A stretch of DNA of 64,000 bases from CAMLHP01 sp035759745 (GTDB lineage Bacteria; Gemmatimonadota; Gemmatimonadetes; Gemmatimonadales; GWC2-71-9), in NCBI GenBank assembly GCA_035759745.1, contig DASTUF010000054.1, positions 45,792 to 109,791 on the forward strand. The letters are read 5' to 3'. Below the pieces are notes generated by a model. It was not told the DNA's origin. It saw only the letters and a program-made list of their open reading frames with translations, and did no database searches. Made by a program: the position numbers and the translations under genes. Every line of letters starts with the position of its first letter. Positions within the stretch are counted from its first letter, which is position 1. This document shows positions 1 through 12,285 of the stretch, piece after piece.

Positions 1-281
1 TCAGCGTCCGGCGCCAGGTGGCCGTCCTGCCAGAGCACATGCGCACTCGCCAGGGTGGCGTGGCCGCAGAGGTCCACCTCGACGGCGGGGGTGAACCAGC
101 GCAGGTCGTAGCTGCCGTCCGTGCGCGCCAGCAGGAAGGCGGTTTCGCTGAGGTTCATCTCTCCGGCGATGGCAAGCAGGCTCGCGTCGGGCAGGGAAGA
201 GGCAAGCAGGCACACGGCAGCAGGATTTCCGGTGAACGCCCGCTCGGCGAACGCGTCCACCTGGACGATGGGCAGCTTCAT
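1..281 (-). CDS. PhzF-family protein (N-terminal part, cut by window edge)
   Basis: Only the first 93 codons lie in the window. The translation starts MKLPIVQVDAFAERAFTGNP and continues with NLSETAFL, DLRWFTPAVEVDLCGHATL and a final AHVLW. This is the classic N-terminal half of the PhzF / diaminopimelate-epimerase-like fold: the VDAF..FTGNPA start, the SETAF segment holding the conserved Glu, and the F-TP-x-E-x-x-L-CGHAT strand. PhzF-like proteins are isomerases or epimerases; the substrate of this one cannot be told. The ATG overlaps the stop of the upstream RidA gene by one base (TGATG), so the two are translationally coupled. The C-terminal half is outside the window. Confidence 0.9.
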   Translation of the reverse strand, partial: MKLPIVQVDAFAERAFTGNPAAVCLLASSLPDASLLAIAGEMNLSETAFLLARTDGSYDLRWFTPAVEVDLCGHATLASAHVLWQDGHLAPDA

Positions 282-679
282 CACTGCGGCTCGCGCACGA
301 TGGCGTCGGCCTCGATCTCCACCAGCATGTCGAGATCGATCAGCCGGCTGACTTCCACCATGGATGTCGCCGGCCGGATGCTCCCGAAGGCTTCGCCGTG
401 GACCCGTCCCACTTCCTCCCAGCGGCTGATATCGGTCACGTAAATCCGGGTGCGCACCACATCGGCCAGATCCGATCCGAGTGCCTGCAGCGCGCTTTGG
501 ATGTTCCCGATGACCTGGCGAGTCTGCATCGCGGCATCATTCAGTCCGACAATGCTGCCCGAGGCGTCAGTCGCCGTGGTGCCCGAAACAAGGATGACCC
601 GGCCGGCGCGAACCGCGCGGGAGTAGCCCACCACGGGCTCCCACGGAGTGCCTGTGGAATGGAGCTGGCGATCTGTCAT
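281..679 (-). CDS. RidA/YjgF/YER057c family protein
   Basis: A 132-residue protein, the usual length for RidA (reactive enamine/imine deaminase) family members. It shows the family pattern: RAGRVILVSGTTATDASG near the N-terminus, IGNIQSALQALGSDLADVVRTRIYVTD in the middle, and RPATSMVEVSRLIDLDMLVEIEADAI near the end. Canonical RidA has a catalytic Arg shortly before the IEIEAIA strand; here that stretch reads SRLIDLDMLVEIEA, so the exact activity is open and it may belong to a non-RidA subgroup. The ATG at 679 is chosen because the RidA fold begins there; codons upstream are low-complexity. It is followed directly by the PhzF-like gene. No strong ribosome site is visible. Confidence 0.88.
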   Translation of the reverse strand: MTDRQLHSTGTPWEPVVGYSRAVRAGRVILVSGTTATDASGSIVGLNDAAMQTRQVIGNIQSALQALGSDLADVVRTRIYVTDISRWEEVGRVHGEAFGSIRPATSMVEVSRLIDLDMLVEIEADAIVREPQ

Positions 680-703
680 CGGGGACCCGGGTAGAAGTTC
701 CCC

Positions 704-734
704 AAAATACAACCGGCGGCTCAGGGCCGCCGGT
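704..734 (-). terminator. Rho-independent terminator after the csbD-like gene
   Basis: A perfect 9-bp stem (accggcggc / gccgccggt) with a 5-base loop spans 712-734. On the minus strand it is followed by a T-rich tail (TTGTATTTT, 704-711). It sits 25 bases after the stop of the CsbD-like gene and before the RidA start, so it probably separates these two transcription units. Confidence 0.7.
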
Positions 735-758
735 CGTCGTCGTGTCGGATGCTGCGGT

Positions 759-1001
759 TCAGGGCTTCTTGTCCTTGTCCCGGTCGAGCAATTCACCTGC
801 CTTCTTCTGGGCCTTGCCCCACTGCTCCTCCGCCTTGCCCTGCAACTCCTGGAGGTTGCCCTTCGCCTGGGCGCTCTCGTCACCGGCCAGGTCGGCCGTG
901 CCGGAGCGCACCTTGCCCTCGGCATGTTTCAGCTTGCCTTCGGCAACATCCTTCATGCCTTCACGCTTCAGCTTGTCGGCGAAGCTCTCTTTCGAGCTCA
1001 T
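759..1001 (-). CDS. CsbD-like stress-response protein
   Basis: An 80-residue, highly charged protein with three Lys/Glu-rich repeats: MKDVAEGKLKHAEGKVRSGT, then GNLQELQGKAEEQWGKAQKK. This is the CsbD pattern (small, soluble, helical, general-stress-induced proteins in many bacteria). The biochemical role of the family is unknown. The start ATG at 1001 is fixed by a strong ribosome site, AAGGAG, 5 bases upstream. A terminator follows at 704-734, so the gene is probably monocistronic. A 7-bp inverted repeat (cagctcg-tg-cgagctg, 1073-1088) upstream could be an operator but is unproven. Confidence 0.88.
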   Translation of the reverse strand: MSSKESFADKLKREGMKDVAEGKLKHAEGKVRSGTADLAGDESAQAKGNLQELQGKAEEQWGKAQKKAGELLDRDKDKKP

Positions 1002-1170
1002 GATATCTCCTTCGCTGGATGTCCGTGCTGCTTGCTGCGCACGCTCGATGCCGTCGCGGAGACGGGCCTTCGCAGCTCGTGCGAGCTGGATCATCCCGTC
1101 AGCCGGGTTCGGCGTTGACTTGCGAATCGGCATGCACGCATTCGCTCCGCTCAATTGGTACGAAGCGAAG

Positions 1171-2198
<1,028 letters not shown>

Positions 2199-2202
<4 letters not shown>

Positions 2203-3173
2203 TGCTGGTCCTCCGCCAGCCAGCAGCGCATGCTGTGGTCGGGCCCCACCTGGAGCATCGGCGGCATCTCGGCGCTGCGGGCATGCACGATGGGGCATCG
2301 GGTGCGGAAGCGGCAGCCACTGGGCCACGCGCTCGGCGGCGGCACCGTCCCAGGAATCGGCATGAGGTGGCCCACCGGTCCGGTCAGTCTCGGCACCGAG
2401 GCGAAGAGTCCCTGGGTGTACGGATGCGAAGGCTTCGCGAACAACGCGGCGGTGGATGCCTGCTCCACGATCTGCCCGGCGTACATCACGGCCACCCGGT
2501 CGGCGCGCCCGGCAACGATACCGAGGTCGTGGGTGATCAGCAGCATCGACATGCCGTGCGTCGCGCGAAGCTGGTCGAGCAGCTCCAGGATCTGCGCCTG
2601 CACCGTGACATCGAGGGCGGTGGTGGGTTCGTCGGCGATCAGCAGCTCGGGCTCGCCGGCCAGCGCGATGGCGATCATCACCCGCTGGCGCATGCCGCCG
2701 CTCAACTGGTGAGGATACGCATCCAGTCGGGTGGCGGCGTCGGGGATGCCGACTTCGTTCAGCAGCTTGAGTGCCCGGTCGCGCGCTTCCTGCTTCGGGA
2801 CCTTGAAGTGCGCGTGCACCACCTCGGTGATCTGGTCCCCGACAGTGAAGACCGGGTTGAGGCTGGTCATCGGATCCTGGAAGATCATGGCGACCCGCCG
2901 TCCGCGGACTTTCCGCAGCGCCTTGTCTTCCAGCGCCAGCACATCGGTGCCGTCCAGCACCACCGCACTGCCGGACTCGATTCGGCCGGGCGGCGGGATC
3001 AGCCGCAGAAGTGCCAGCGCGGAAAGGCTCTTGCCGCAACCCGACTCGCCCACCAGCGCCAGGGTCTCGCCCCTCGCCAGCTCGAAGCTGACGCCGTCCA
3101 CCGGCTGCACTGCGCCGGTAGCACGATCGGGAAAGCTCACACGCAGGTCGCGGACTTCGAGTAGCGAACTCAT
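2199..3173 (-). CDS. Peptide ABC transporter ATP-binding protein (OppD/DppD type)
   Basis: A 324-residue ATPase. Walker A is GESGCGKS (residues 42-49), the Q-loop is MIFQDPMTSLNP, the signature is QLSGGMRQR, Walker B is LLIADEPTTALD, and the switch His is in LLITHDL. The C-terminal peptide-importer extension includes HPYTQGLFASVPRL and GCRFRTRCP with conserved Cys. The start ATG overlaps the permease stop (ATGA). MTSLNP and MRQRVMIA are typical of DppD rather than DppF. It pairs with the downstream 343-residue ATPase as a heterodimeric motor on the cytoplasmic face. Confidence 0.94.
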
Positions 3174-4015
3174 GGACTCCCGGAATCGGCGGCGCGGCGC
3201 AGGGCCTCGCCGAACAAGTTGATCGCGAGCACCGTCGCCACGATGGCGAGGCCGGGGAAGAGGCTCACCCAGGGTGCCGCCTGCAGCACGTCCTTGCCGT
3301 CGAGGATCATTCCGCCCCAGGAGGGAGTCGGCGGGCGGACGCCCAGTCCCAGGAACGAGAGCCCGGCCTCGAGCAGGATGACATCTCCCACGCCAAGCAT
3401 GGCCGCCACCGAGAGCGGGCCCAGCGTGTTGGGCAGCAGGTGGCGAAACATAACGCGCCTCGCCCCGGCGCCGAGCGCCTGGGCCGACCGTATGAACTCC
3501 ACTTCGCGCAGCCGCAGCACTTCCGCCCGGACCAGCCGGCTGGTGCCGAGCCAGCCGGTGGCGCCAATCACCAGGATCAGCGCCGCCAGCGGCAGGCGGT
3601 CCCACGCTGCCACCAGAAGGAGCAGCAGAAAGAGCCGGGGGATCGCCATTGCTCCATCCACCGCGCGCATCAGGATGGTGTCGACCGCACCGCCGAAGAA
3701 CCCCGCGACCAGACCGACGACGGCACCCAGGGTGATGGAGAGCGCGACCGCGATCACCGCGACCGCGAGCGAGATACGGGCACCATTGGCCACGCGCGAG
3801 AGGACGTCACGGCTGAGGTGATCGGTCCCGAACGGATGCATGACGCTGGGCGGAAGCAGCGCACCGTCCACGATGTCGAACTGGATGGCGGGATCGGGCA
3901 GGGCCAGGGGGGCGGCGAGGGCGAAGAGCGCGATTGCGAGCAGCGCCACCGCGCCGGCCCGGCCATTGGCCACGCCCATGGCGCGGCGAAGCAGGCTTGG
4001 CGCCGAAACGTTCAT
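3170..4015 (-). CDS. Peptide ABC transporter permease (OppC/DppC type)
   Basis: A 281-residue inner-membrane protein. It has an N-terminal helix (AVALLAIALFALAAPLALP), the family's HPFGTDHLSRDVLSRV segment that marks OppC/DppC proteins, and about five further helices. The EAA loop that contacts the ATPases is EFIRSAQALGAGARRVMFRH, followed by LLPN. The start ATG overlaps the dppB-like stop by 4 bases. A longer reading upstream lies inside dppB and is rejected. Confidence 0.94.
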   Translation of the reverse strand: MNVSAPSLLRRAMGVANGRAGAVALLAIALFALAAPLALPDPAIQFDIVDGALLPPSVMHPFGTDHLSRDVLSRVANGARISLAVAVIAVALSITLGAVVGLVAGFFGGAVDTILMRAVDGAMAIPRLFLLLLLVAAWDRLPLAALILVIGATGWLGTSRLVRAEVLRLREVEFIRSAQALGAGARRVMFRHLLPNTLGPLSVAAMLGVGDVILLEAGLSFLGLGVRPPTPSWGGMILDGKDVLQAAPWVSLFPGLAIVATVLAINLFGEALRRAADSGSP

Positions 4016-4983
4016 GCCGGGCGGACTCGCGGGTCGAGCGCGGCGTAGGCGATGTCGGCCAGCAGCCCACCCAGCACCACCAGGACCGCGACCAGCAGGG
4101 TGACGCCCATCAGCAGCGGATAGTCGCGGGTGCCGACGGCTTCCGCGGCCAGGGACCCGAGCCCGGGCCACGCGAAGACACTTTCCACGAACACCGATCC
4201 GGCGGCGAGCACCGGAAGCCAGAGTCCGAGCAGCGTGACGATGGGGAAGAGCGATGTGCGGAGCGCATGCCGCCACCGAATCCGCCGCTCACTCAGGCCC
4301 CGCGCGCGGGCGGCAGCGACGAACGGCTGCGCCAGCGCCTCGAGCATCGCCGTCCGCTGGTAGCGCATGACCGCGCCGATGCTCACGATGGTCAGCGTCA
4401 GCAGCGGCAGCGCCAGATGCCGGAGCACGTCCGCGACCTGCAGCATCCAGGAAGCGTCGGCAGCCAGCAGCGGGTCGCGAAAGCCCCCCACCGGCAGCAA
4501 CCGCCATTCGATGCCGACCAGCCACGCGAGCACCAGGCCGAGCCAGAAGGACGGCGTGGCGTAGGCCGCGAGCGACACCACGCCCGCAGTGCGGTCGAGC
4601 AGGCTGTCCCGGCGGAGCGCCTGCAGCGCGCCCAGCAGGGCACCGCCCAGCATCGTCAGGAGCAGCGCCCCGCCACCGAGGAGAAGTGAAGCCGGCAGTC
4701 GATCGAGAATGATCTCGCGCACTGGGCGGCCGTAGTGGATCGAGCGGCCGAAATCGCCGCCCACTGCAGCCGCGACGAACGTTGTGTACTGGGCCAGCAG
4801 CGGCTGATCCAGGCCGTATCGGGCGCGAAGCCCAGCCAGTTCCGACGCCGGCATCGGGCGCTCGTCACCCAGCCGGGAGAGCGGATCTCCCGGCGCAAGG
4901 CGCATCAGAAAGAACGCGAGCGTGATCGCTATCGCGACCGTGAGGACGGCGTGCAGCAGGCGGCGAGCCAGCCAGCGCGCCAT
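4012..4983 (-). CDS. Peptide ABC transporter permease (OppB/DppB type)
   Basis: A 323-residue inner-membrane permease. It begins MARWLARRLLHAVLTVAIAI, the standard OppB/DppB start, followed by FLMRLAPGDP. The EAA loop is QPFVAAARARGLSERRIRWR, followed by HALR. About six membrane helices are visible, and the C-terminus ends in a helix plus AALDPRVRPA, the usual family end. It forms the transmembrane channel with the OppC-like protein. The start lies 1 base after the stop of the binding-protein gene. Confidence 0.94.
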   Translation of the reverse strand: MARWLARRLLHAVLTVAIAITLAFFLMRLAPGDPLSRLGDERPMPASELAGLRARYGLDQPLLAQYTTFVAAAVGGDFGRSIHYGRPVREIILDRLPASLLLGGGALLLTMLGGALLGALQALRRDSLLDRTAGVVSLAAYATPSFWLGLVLAWLVGIEWRLLPVGGFRDPLLAADASWMLQVADVLRHLALPLLTLTIVSIGAVMRYQRTAMLEALAQPFVAAARARGLSERRIRWRHALRTSLFPIVTLLGLWLPVLAAGSVFVESVFAWPGLGSLAAEAVGTRDYPLLMGVTLLVAVLVVLGGLLADIAYAALDPRVRPA

Positions 4984-4984
4984 G

Positions 4985-6625
4985 CTAGCGGGGGACTCGG
5001 TCTCGCGCGATTTCGGCGCCGCGGCGTACGCGCCAGCGCCAGGCCATCATCCACGGGGAGCCCGGACGGAGCGACACGTTCTCGAAGCGGCGATGGAGTG
5101 CCACGACATCGTAGGGAGCGTACAGGAAGGCCGCGGGAGCGCTCTCCTCCAGCGCGCGCATGGCGGCGAGCCACACGGGTGTTGCGTCGCCCGTCGCCCG
5201 CCGTGCGGCGGTCATCAGCGAATCCACCACCGGCTCGCACCAGCCTGAGGCATTGCCCGAGCCTTCGCAACTCCACGTCTGCGGGAACGCGGACGGGGTC
5301 GGCTCCTGCGACAGCGACCCGAAGATCACGTCGAAGTTGCCGCCGTTCAGCCGCTCCATCCACACGCCGCGATCGCTCACCGTCATGCTGAGGTCGATGC
5401 CCAGTTCGCGGTGCTGGGCCATGGCGATTTCGGTCAGCCGCCGGCGGAGCATGCTGGTGCCCGGCACTTCAACCGTGAGCGCGAGTGGCGCACCGTTCCG
5501 GTCGCGAATGCCATCGCCGTTGCTGTCGCGCCACCCTGCGGCATCGAGGAGCTGCGCCGCCTGCATTGAGTCGCGATCCGCCGCTTTCGGCGCCAGTTCG
5601 CTGAGCCACAGCGAGGTGGGGATCGGGCCGTACGGCACCTTCGCATACGGCCCCAGCATCGAGCGCAGCATCGCATCACGGTCGAGTGCCAGCACCAGCG
5701 CACGCCGCACCCTGACATCGGCAAGTATCGGGTGGGGCCGGGCCGAGTCCCCCCGGGCGTGGGTGTTGAACAGGAGGTAGCCCACCGAGCTCGACGGGAT
5801 CGTCACGAGCCGGAACCCGCGCGCCTCCAGCTGGTCGCGATTGGAGAGTGGAGGCACCGGTGCCCGCAGCGCGTCCGCCTCGCCCGACAGCAGCAGGTTG
5901 AGCCGCGCACTCGCGTCGGTCGCGACCCGGATGACGATCCGCCCGATGCCAGGGCGCCCCAGGAAGAACGCGGGGTTGGCGGTGAACTCGAGCAGCTGCC
6001 CGGGCACTGCACGCGACCAGCGGAAGGCGCCGTTGCCTACCGGGGCCTGGGCAAAGTCGGAGATGGCGATGCTGTCGGGATCGAGCGCGCGCAGCAGGTG
6101 CGCGGGCAGCGGCTGGACGTAGTGGGTGGCGTCGAAGAACTGCTCGGGGTACGGCCGCTTGAAGGAGATCACCACCCGGCGCTGCCCTTCCGAGCGCACG
6201 GCGTCGATGCCCTGGAGCAGCTCGGCGAGAGACGGCGCGATCACGGGGTTCATGGCGCGCTGGAAGGTGAAGACCACGTCTTCGGCGGTCACGTTCCTGC
6301 CGTCGTGCCACCGAGCGCGCGGGTCGAGCTCGAACACCAGCGTCAGCGAGTCCCGCCGGGACCAGCTGCGGGCCAGCTGCGGCTCGTATCCCGACTCGTC
6401 CAGGGTACTGCGGCCGGGCCCTTCTACCGCGAGCCGGAGGAAGAGCAGGTCGGCGACGTGGGTGTTCTCGGTGGTGGAGGCGGGGCCCTCCATCAGCGTC
6501 GGCACCGGCAGCGTGGCATACTCGCCGCTGACGATGACCAGGGTACCGGGGAGTCGCCGCTGGGCAGAAGCGTCACACGCGACGAGCCCGAACAGAAGCG
6601 AGATGGCGAGTGTGGTACGCAGCAT
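4985..6625 (-). CDS. Peptide ABC transporter substrate-binding lipoprotein (SBP family 5)
   Basis: A 546-residue secreted binding protein, first gene of the importer operon. The N-terminus MLRTTLAISLLFGLVAC is a lipoprotein signal with lipobox LVAC, so the mature protein is anchored by Cys17. Family-5 solute-binding features are clear: LARSWSRRDSLTLVFELDPR, then ARWHDGRNVTAEDVVFTFQR, and a middle with VRRALVLALDRDAML. The protein delivers substrate to the permeases at the inner-membrane outer face. Family members bind peptides, nickel or sugars; the operon's OppD/OppF pair favours peptides. It is followed after 1 base by the OppB-like gene. Confidence 0.93.
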   Translation of the reverse strand: MLRTTLAISLLFGLVACDASAQRRLPGTLVIVSGEYATLPVPTLMEGPASTTENTHVADLLFLRLAVEGPGRSTLDESGYEPQLARSWSRRDSLTLVFELDPRARWHDGRNVTAEDVVFTFQRAMNPVIAPSLAELLQGIDAVRSEGQRRVVISFKRPYPEQFFDATHYVQPLPAHLLRALDPDSIAISDFAQAPVGNGAFRWSRAVPGQLLEFTANPAFFLGRPGIGRIVIRVATDASARLNLLLSGEADALRAPVPPLSNRDQLEARGFRLVTIPSSSVGYLLFNTHARGDSARPHPILADVRVRRALVLALDRDAMLRSMLGPYAKVPYGPIPTSLWLSELAPKAADRDSMQAAQLLDAAGWRDSNGDGIRDRNGAPLALTVEVPGTSMLRRRLTEIAMAQHRELGIDLSMTVSDRGVWMERLNGGNFDVIFGSLSQEPTPSAFPQTWSCEGSGNASGWCEPVVDSLMTAARRATGDATPVWLAAMRALEESAPAAFLYAPYDVVALHRRFENVSLRPGSPWMMAWRWRVRRGAEIARDRVPR

Positions 6626-6648
6626 GGCTGGCTCCGGTGGGCGACGCG

Positions 6649-7431
6649 TCAGCGCCGCCAGGTCCAGTCAGGAGACCGGAATCGGTCCTCATGGGGGCGG
6701 GCAGCGCGCAGCAGCGGCCCGTTGTCGCGAACCTCGTGCCAGTCGTGCTGCCACTCGAAGGCCGCGTCGCGCAGGGCGAGCGCTGCCTCGTCGAAGGCCA
6801 CGGGCCGGCCCAGCGCCGCGGCCAGGGTGCCGTCGCGGAGGGTGGGGGGATCGCCGGCAGTCACCTCGCTGGCAACCGACTGCGAGCCCGCCAGCAGCAG
6901 CGAGCCGTGCTGGAGCAGGCCGCTGCCCTGCCGCACCTGCGCACTGCCAACCAGCTTGTCGGCGCCCAGCACCAGCTCGCCGCCGACCGGTGCGGCGAAG
7001 CACGCGCCGCTTCCGAGGCTCAGGCTCGTGGCCGGTGCCGGCGCGAGCGCGACCCGAGCCCCCAGCCGATCGAGCGCGGCTGCCAGCAACTCGTGGATCG
7101 TGCGGTAGGCATCGCGCAATGCACCAAGCAGGTCACCCGGCGCGGCCACCGCGTAGGTCAGCTCGTCGGCGTGCCAGACGGCGCGGCCACCCGTCGGCCT
7201 GCGGACCACGTCAAGGCCGAGCTGCTCGATCCGGCCGCGGTCGTAGCGACGGAGCGCCGGCTCGTTGCGCCCGAACGAGAGGCAGGGCGGCGACCACCGG
7301 TACACCCGGAGCACGGCCTGCCCCTGTTCCGCGAGGTCGAGCAGTCCGGCATCCACCGCCATGTTGGCCCATCCCGGCCGTGGCTCGGCGTCGAGCCAGA
7401 ATTGCCAGGTGGCCGTCGCCGCCGCGGTCAC
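6649..7431 (-). CDS. Lipoate/octanoate protein transferase (LplA/LipM family)
   Basis: A 260-residue member of the biotin/lipoate ligase fold. Motifs: NMAVDAGLLDLA near the start, RRPTGGRAVWHADELTYAV (residues 78-95), and DKLVGSAQVRQGSGLLQHGS with the conserved Lys159. Cys144 in SGACFA sits where LipM octanoyltransferases have their nucleophile, and the residues after it (LVGSAQ.R....LLQHGS) are LipM-like, so octanoyl transfer is at least as likely as ATP-dependent lipoate ligation. The start is taken as GTG 7431, one base after the gcvP stop. The context with gcvH and gcvP says its target is probably Lys65 of GcvH. Confidence 0.85.
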   Translation of the reverse strand: MTAAATATWQFWLDAEPRPGWANMAVDAGLLDLAEQGQAVLRVYRWSPPCLSFGRNEPALRRYDRGRIEQLGLDVVRRPTGGRAVWHADELTYAVAAPGDLLGALRDAYRTIHELLAAALDRLGARVALAPAPATSLSLGSGACFAAPVGGELVLGADKLVGSAQVRQGSGLLQHGSLLLAGSQSVASEVTAGDPPTLRDGTLAAALGRPVAFDEAALALRDAAFEWQHDWHEVRDNGPLLRAARPHEDRFRSPDWTWRR

Positions 7432-7432
7432 G

Positions 7433-10351
<2,919 letters not shown>

Positions 10352-10397
10352 GATGAAGTCCTGCTCCTGCCTCTGATGTCGAAAACGCCCAAGGACG

Positions 10398-10428
10398 GAC
10401 GCCCCGGGAGACTCCGTCCCGGGGCGTC
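10398..10428 (-). terminator. Strong hairpin between gcvH and gcvP (partial terminator or attenuator)
   Basis: A perfect 12-bp stem (gacgccccggga / tcccggggcgtc, 10398-10409 and 10417-10428) with a 7-base loop. On the minus strand it is followed 10 or so bases later by a short T-run (CGTTTTC). It lies inside what otherwise looks like a gcvH-gcvP operon. It could terminate part of the transcripts, protect gcvH mRNA, or act as an attenuator. The T-run is short and distant, so strong termination is doubtful. Confidence 0.5.
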
Positions 10429-10462
10429 GCTCAGCTGCCTTGCCTGTGTACGCGCCGCACGG

Positions 10463-10849
10463 CTACTCGCCGATGTGCTTCCGGTAGCCGCCAGCGTCGA
10501 GCAGGCCATCGACCGCGCCGGGGTCGGCCAGCCGGATCTTTACCATCCAGCCCTCGGCATACGGGTCCCGGTTGACGGCGGCCGGGTCGGCATCCAGCGC
10601 GCCGTTGACCTCGACGATCTCGCCCGCCACCGGGCTGTAGAGTTCGGAGACGGCCTTGACCGCCTCGATGGTGCCGAAGGGCTGGTTTGCCTCGAAGGTG
10701 TCGCCCACCTTGGGCAGGCTCACGTAGACGACGTCGCCCAGTTCGCCCTGGGCGTAGTCGGTGATACCCACCGTCGCGACATCCTCGCCGCCAGTGCGCA
10801 CGTATTCATGCTCGGTGGTGTAGCGGAGGTCGTCCGGAACGTTCGACAC
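10463..10849 (-). CDS. gcvH: Glycine cleavage system H protein
   Basis: A 128-residue lipoyl carrier. It begins DDLRYTTEHEYVR (family start LRYTxEHEW), with VGITDYAQGELGDVVYVSLP and FGTIEAVKAVSELYSPV. Lys65 is the lipoylation site. The C-terminus GWMVKIRLADP..VDGLLDAGGYRKHI is typical. There is no in-frame ATG near the domain start; GTG 10849 is chosen because GGAG lies 5 bases before it. GcvH shuttles the aminomethyl intermediate between GcvP and GcvT. It is the first gene of the gcvH-gcvP-transferase run. Confidence 0.96.
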   Translation of the reverse strand: MSNVPDDLRYTTEHEYVRTGGEDVATVGITDYAQGELGDVVYVSLPKVGDTFEANQPFGTIEAVKAVSELYSPVAGEIVEVNGALDADPAAVNRDPYAEGWMVKIRLADPGAVDGLLDAGGYRKHIGE

Positions 10850-10905
10850 GGGAACTCCGAGGGTGACGGGGAACGGGCGGAGGATAGGGGCGCGCTGGGG
10901 TGAAA

Positions 10906-11505
10906 TCAAGCGCGTTCGAGCAGTAACGTCCAGACCTCGTGCGCGGCGTGCCGAAGGTCCTCCAGGCTGCCTTCGTTGTCGATGACGTAGTCGGCCCGGG
11001 ACCGCTTCTCGCTCGACGGCAGCTGGGTGTCGATCAACGCCCGGGCCTCGTCCGGGTCCAGCCCGCGCAGCCGCACCAGTCGCTCGAGCCGGACCGCCTC
11101 CGGGGCATCCACCAGCACCACCGCATCGAAGTCCGACGGGTCCATCACCTCGTACAGCAGCGGGATGTCGCTCACCACGACGAGGTCCCCCCGCTGCCGC
11201 GCCGCATCCAGCGCCAGTTGACTCCGGCGCCGCACTTCGGGGTGGACCAGCGCGTTGAGGCCGGCACGGGCTTCGGCGTCCTGCAGCATGATGTCGCGCA
11301 TGCGGCTCCGGTCGAGCGATCCGTCCGGCCGCAGCACATCCCGGCCGAAGCGCTGCGCCATCGCGGCCAGCAGGGGCTCGCCCGGTGCCTGGGCCTCCCG
11401 CACCAGCTGGTCCGCATCGATGATGGTGGCGCCCCACGCGCGAAACCACTCAGCCACGGCGGACTTGCCGCTGGCGACGTTCCCCGTGAGTCCGATGTGG
11501 AACAC
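10906..11505 (-). CDS. coaE: Dephospho-CoA kinase
   Basis: A 199-residue kinase for the last step of coenzyme A synthesis, phosphorylating the 3'-hydroxyl of the ribose. The P-loop is GNVASGKS (residues 8-15). IIDADQLVREAQAPG is the conserved DAD substrate segment, and VVSDIPLLYE, VVLVDAPEAVRLERLVRLRG follow the family order. The start is GTG 11505, directly before FHIGLTGN, 13 bases after the tdk stop. Extended upstream readings run into tdk in another frame and are rejected. tdk and coaE are probably co-transcribed. Confidence 0.95.
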   Translation of the reverse strand: MFHIGLTGNVASGKSAVAEWFRAWGATIIDADQLVREAQAPGEPLLAAMAQRFGRDVLRPDGSLDRSRMRDIMLQDAEARAGLNALVHPEVRRRSQLALDAARQRGDLVVVSDIPLLYEVMDPSDFDAVVLVDAPEAVRLERLVRLRGLDPDEARALIDTQLPSSEKRSRADYVIDNEGSLEDLRHAAHEVWTLLLERA

Positions 11506-11518
11506 GCGGGCCTGGCCG

Positions 11519-12157
11519 CTAGCTCCGCGCGCTGGCGACTCGCGCCTCGGGCAGCTCCAGCGCGCGCTGGTCCTCGTCCACGCGAGGCACATCGTGGCAG
11601 TGGCGGCACCGGGCCTCGTAGCTCTCCCGCCCGCCGACCATGATGGTGGGCGAGTCGTAGCGCGCCGGCTTGCCGTCGATCAGCCGCTGAGGGCGGCACG
11701 CCAGCTCGCCGCACCGCACGCAGATGGCCTGGAGCTTGGTGACTTCCTCGGCCACGCAGAGCAGGGCACCCATCGGCCCGAAGGGCTCGCCCCGGAAGTC
11801 GGTGTCGAGCCCGGCGAGGATGACCCGCTTGCCGGCCGCGGCCAGCGCCGTCACTACATCCACGATTCCGGCGTCGAGGAACTGGGCTTCGTCAATCGCG
11901 ACGATGTCGGTGTCGGGACGCACCTGGCGGAAGATCTCGGCACCGGAATCCACGGGCGCGGCATCGAGCTCGGCGCCATCGTGACTGGAGACGCTGTACA
12001 GCCCGGCGTAGCGGCTGTCGAGGTGGGACTTGAAGACCTGCACCCGCTTTCGGGCGATGATGCCCCGCCGGACCCGGCGGATGAGCTCTTCGCTCTTGCC
12101 ACTGAACATGACGCCGGCGATGACCTCGATGCGGCCGGCGCGTGCTGCTGCTCCCAT
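11519..12157 (-). CDS. tdk: Thymidine kinase
   Basis: A 212-residue type-II thymidine kinase that phosphorylates thymidine to dTMP in pyrimidine salvage. The P-loop is GVMFSGKS (residues 15-22), Walker B is VAIDEAQFLD, and LAGLDTDFRGEPFGPM is the typical substrate-lid region. Two zinc-type pairs (CVRC and CRHC) close the lasso domain. Start ATG 12157 is supported by GAGGA 7 bases upstream; earlier in-frame starts would lie beyond the predicted transcription start. A -35/-10 pair lies just upstream at 12183-12211. Confidence 0.95.
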   Translation of the reverse strand: MGAAARAGRIEVIAGVMFSGKSEELIRRVRRGIIARKRVQVFKSHLDSRYAGLYSVSSHDGAELDAAPVDSGAEIFRQVRPDTDIVAIDEAQFLDAGIVDVVTALAAAGKRVILAGLDTDFRGEPFGPMGALLCVAEEVTKLQAICVRCGELACRPQRLIDGKPARYDSPTIMVGGRESYEARCRHCHDVPRVDEDQRALELPEARVASARS

Positions 12158-12182
12158 CCGGATTCCTCGCGAAAGGCTCGAC

Positions 12183-12211
12183 AGGTTACGGAAAGTTGTA
12201 CGCATGGTCAA
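12183..12211 (-). promoter_or_regulatory. Predicted sigma70-type promoter of tdk
   Basis: On the minus strand TTGACC (12206-12211), a 17-base spacer and TAACCT (12183-12188) form a near-consensus -35/-10 pair. A transcript starting about 7 bases further would have a 5' leader of about 20 bases containing the tdk ribosome site. Confidence 0.6.
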
Positions 12212-12220
12212 GCGTTCAGT

Positions 12221-12249
12221 CTTGCGGGTCGCAGCCCGCGACCCATATT
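12221..12249 (+). promoter_or_regulatory. Possible promoter of the HU-like gene with an inverted repeat in the spacer
   Basis: CTTGCG (12221-12226), 17 bases, then CATATT (12244-12249) is a weak -35/-10 candidate pointing to the HU-like gene. The spacer contains a 7-bp inverted repeat, gggtcgc-agccc-gcgaccc (12226-12244), which could bind a regulator. Both are predictions by eye only. Confidence 0.3.
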
Positions 12250-12285
12250 CAGCTTCCGCTACGCCAGCCTGCCTGAGGAGACGCC

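Noticed and set aside
1073..1088. 7-bp inverted repeat upstream of csbD as an operator
   Set aside because: Too short and GC-rich to stand out in this composition; only mentioned with the gene.
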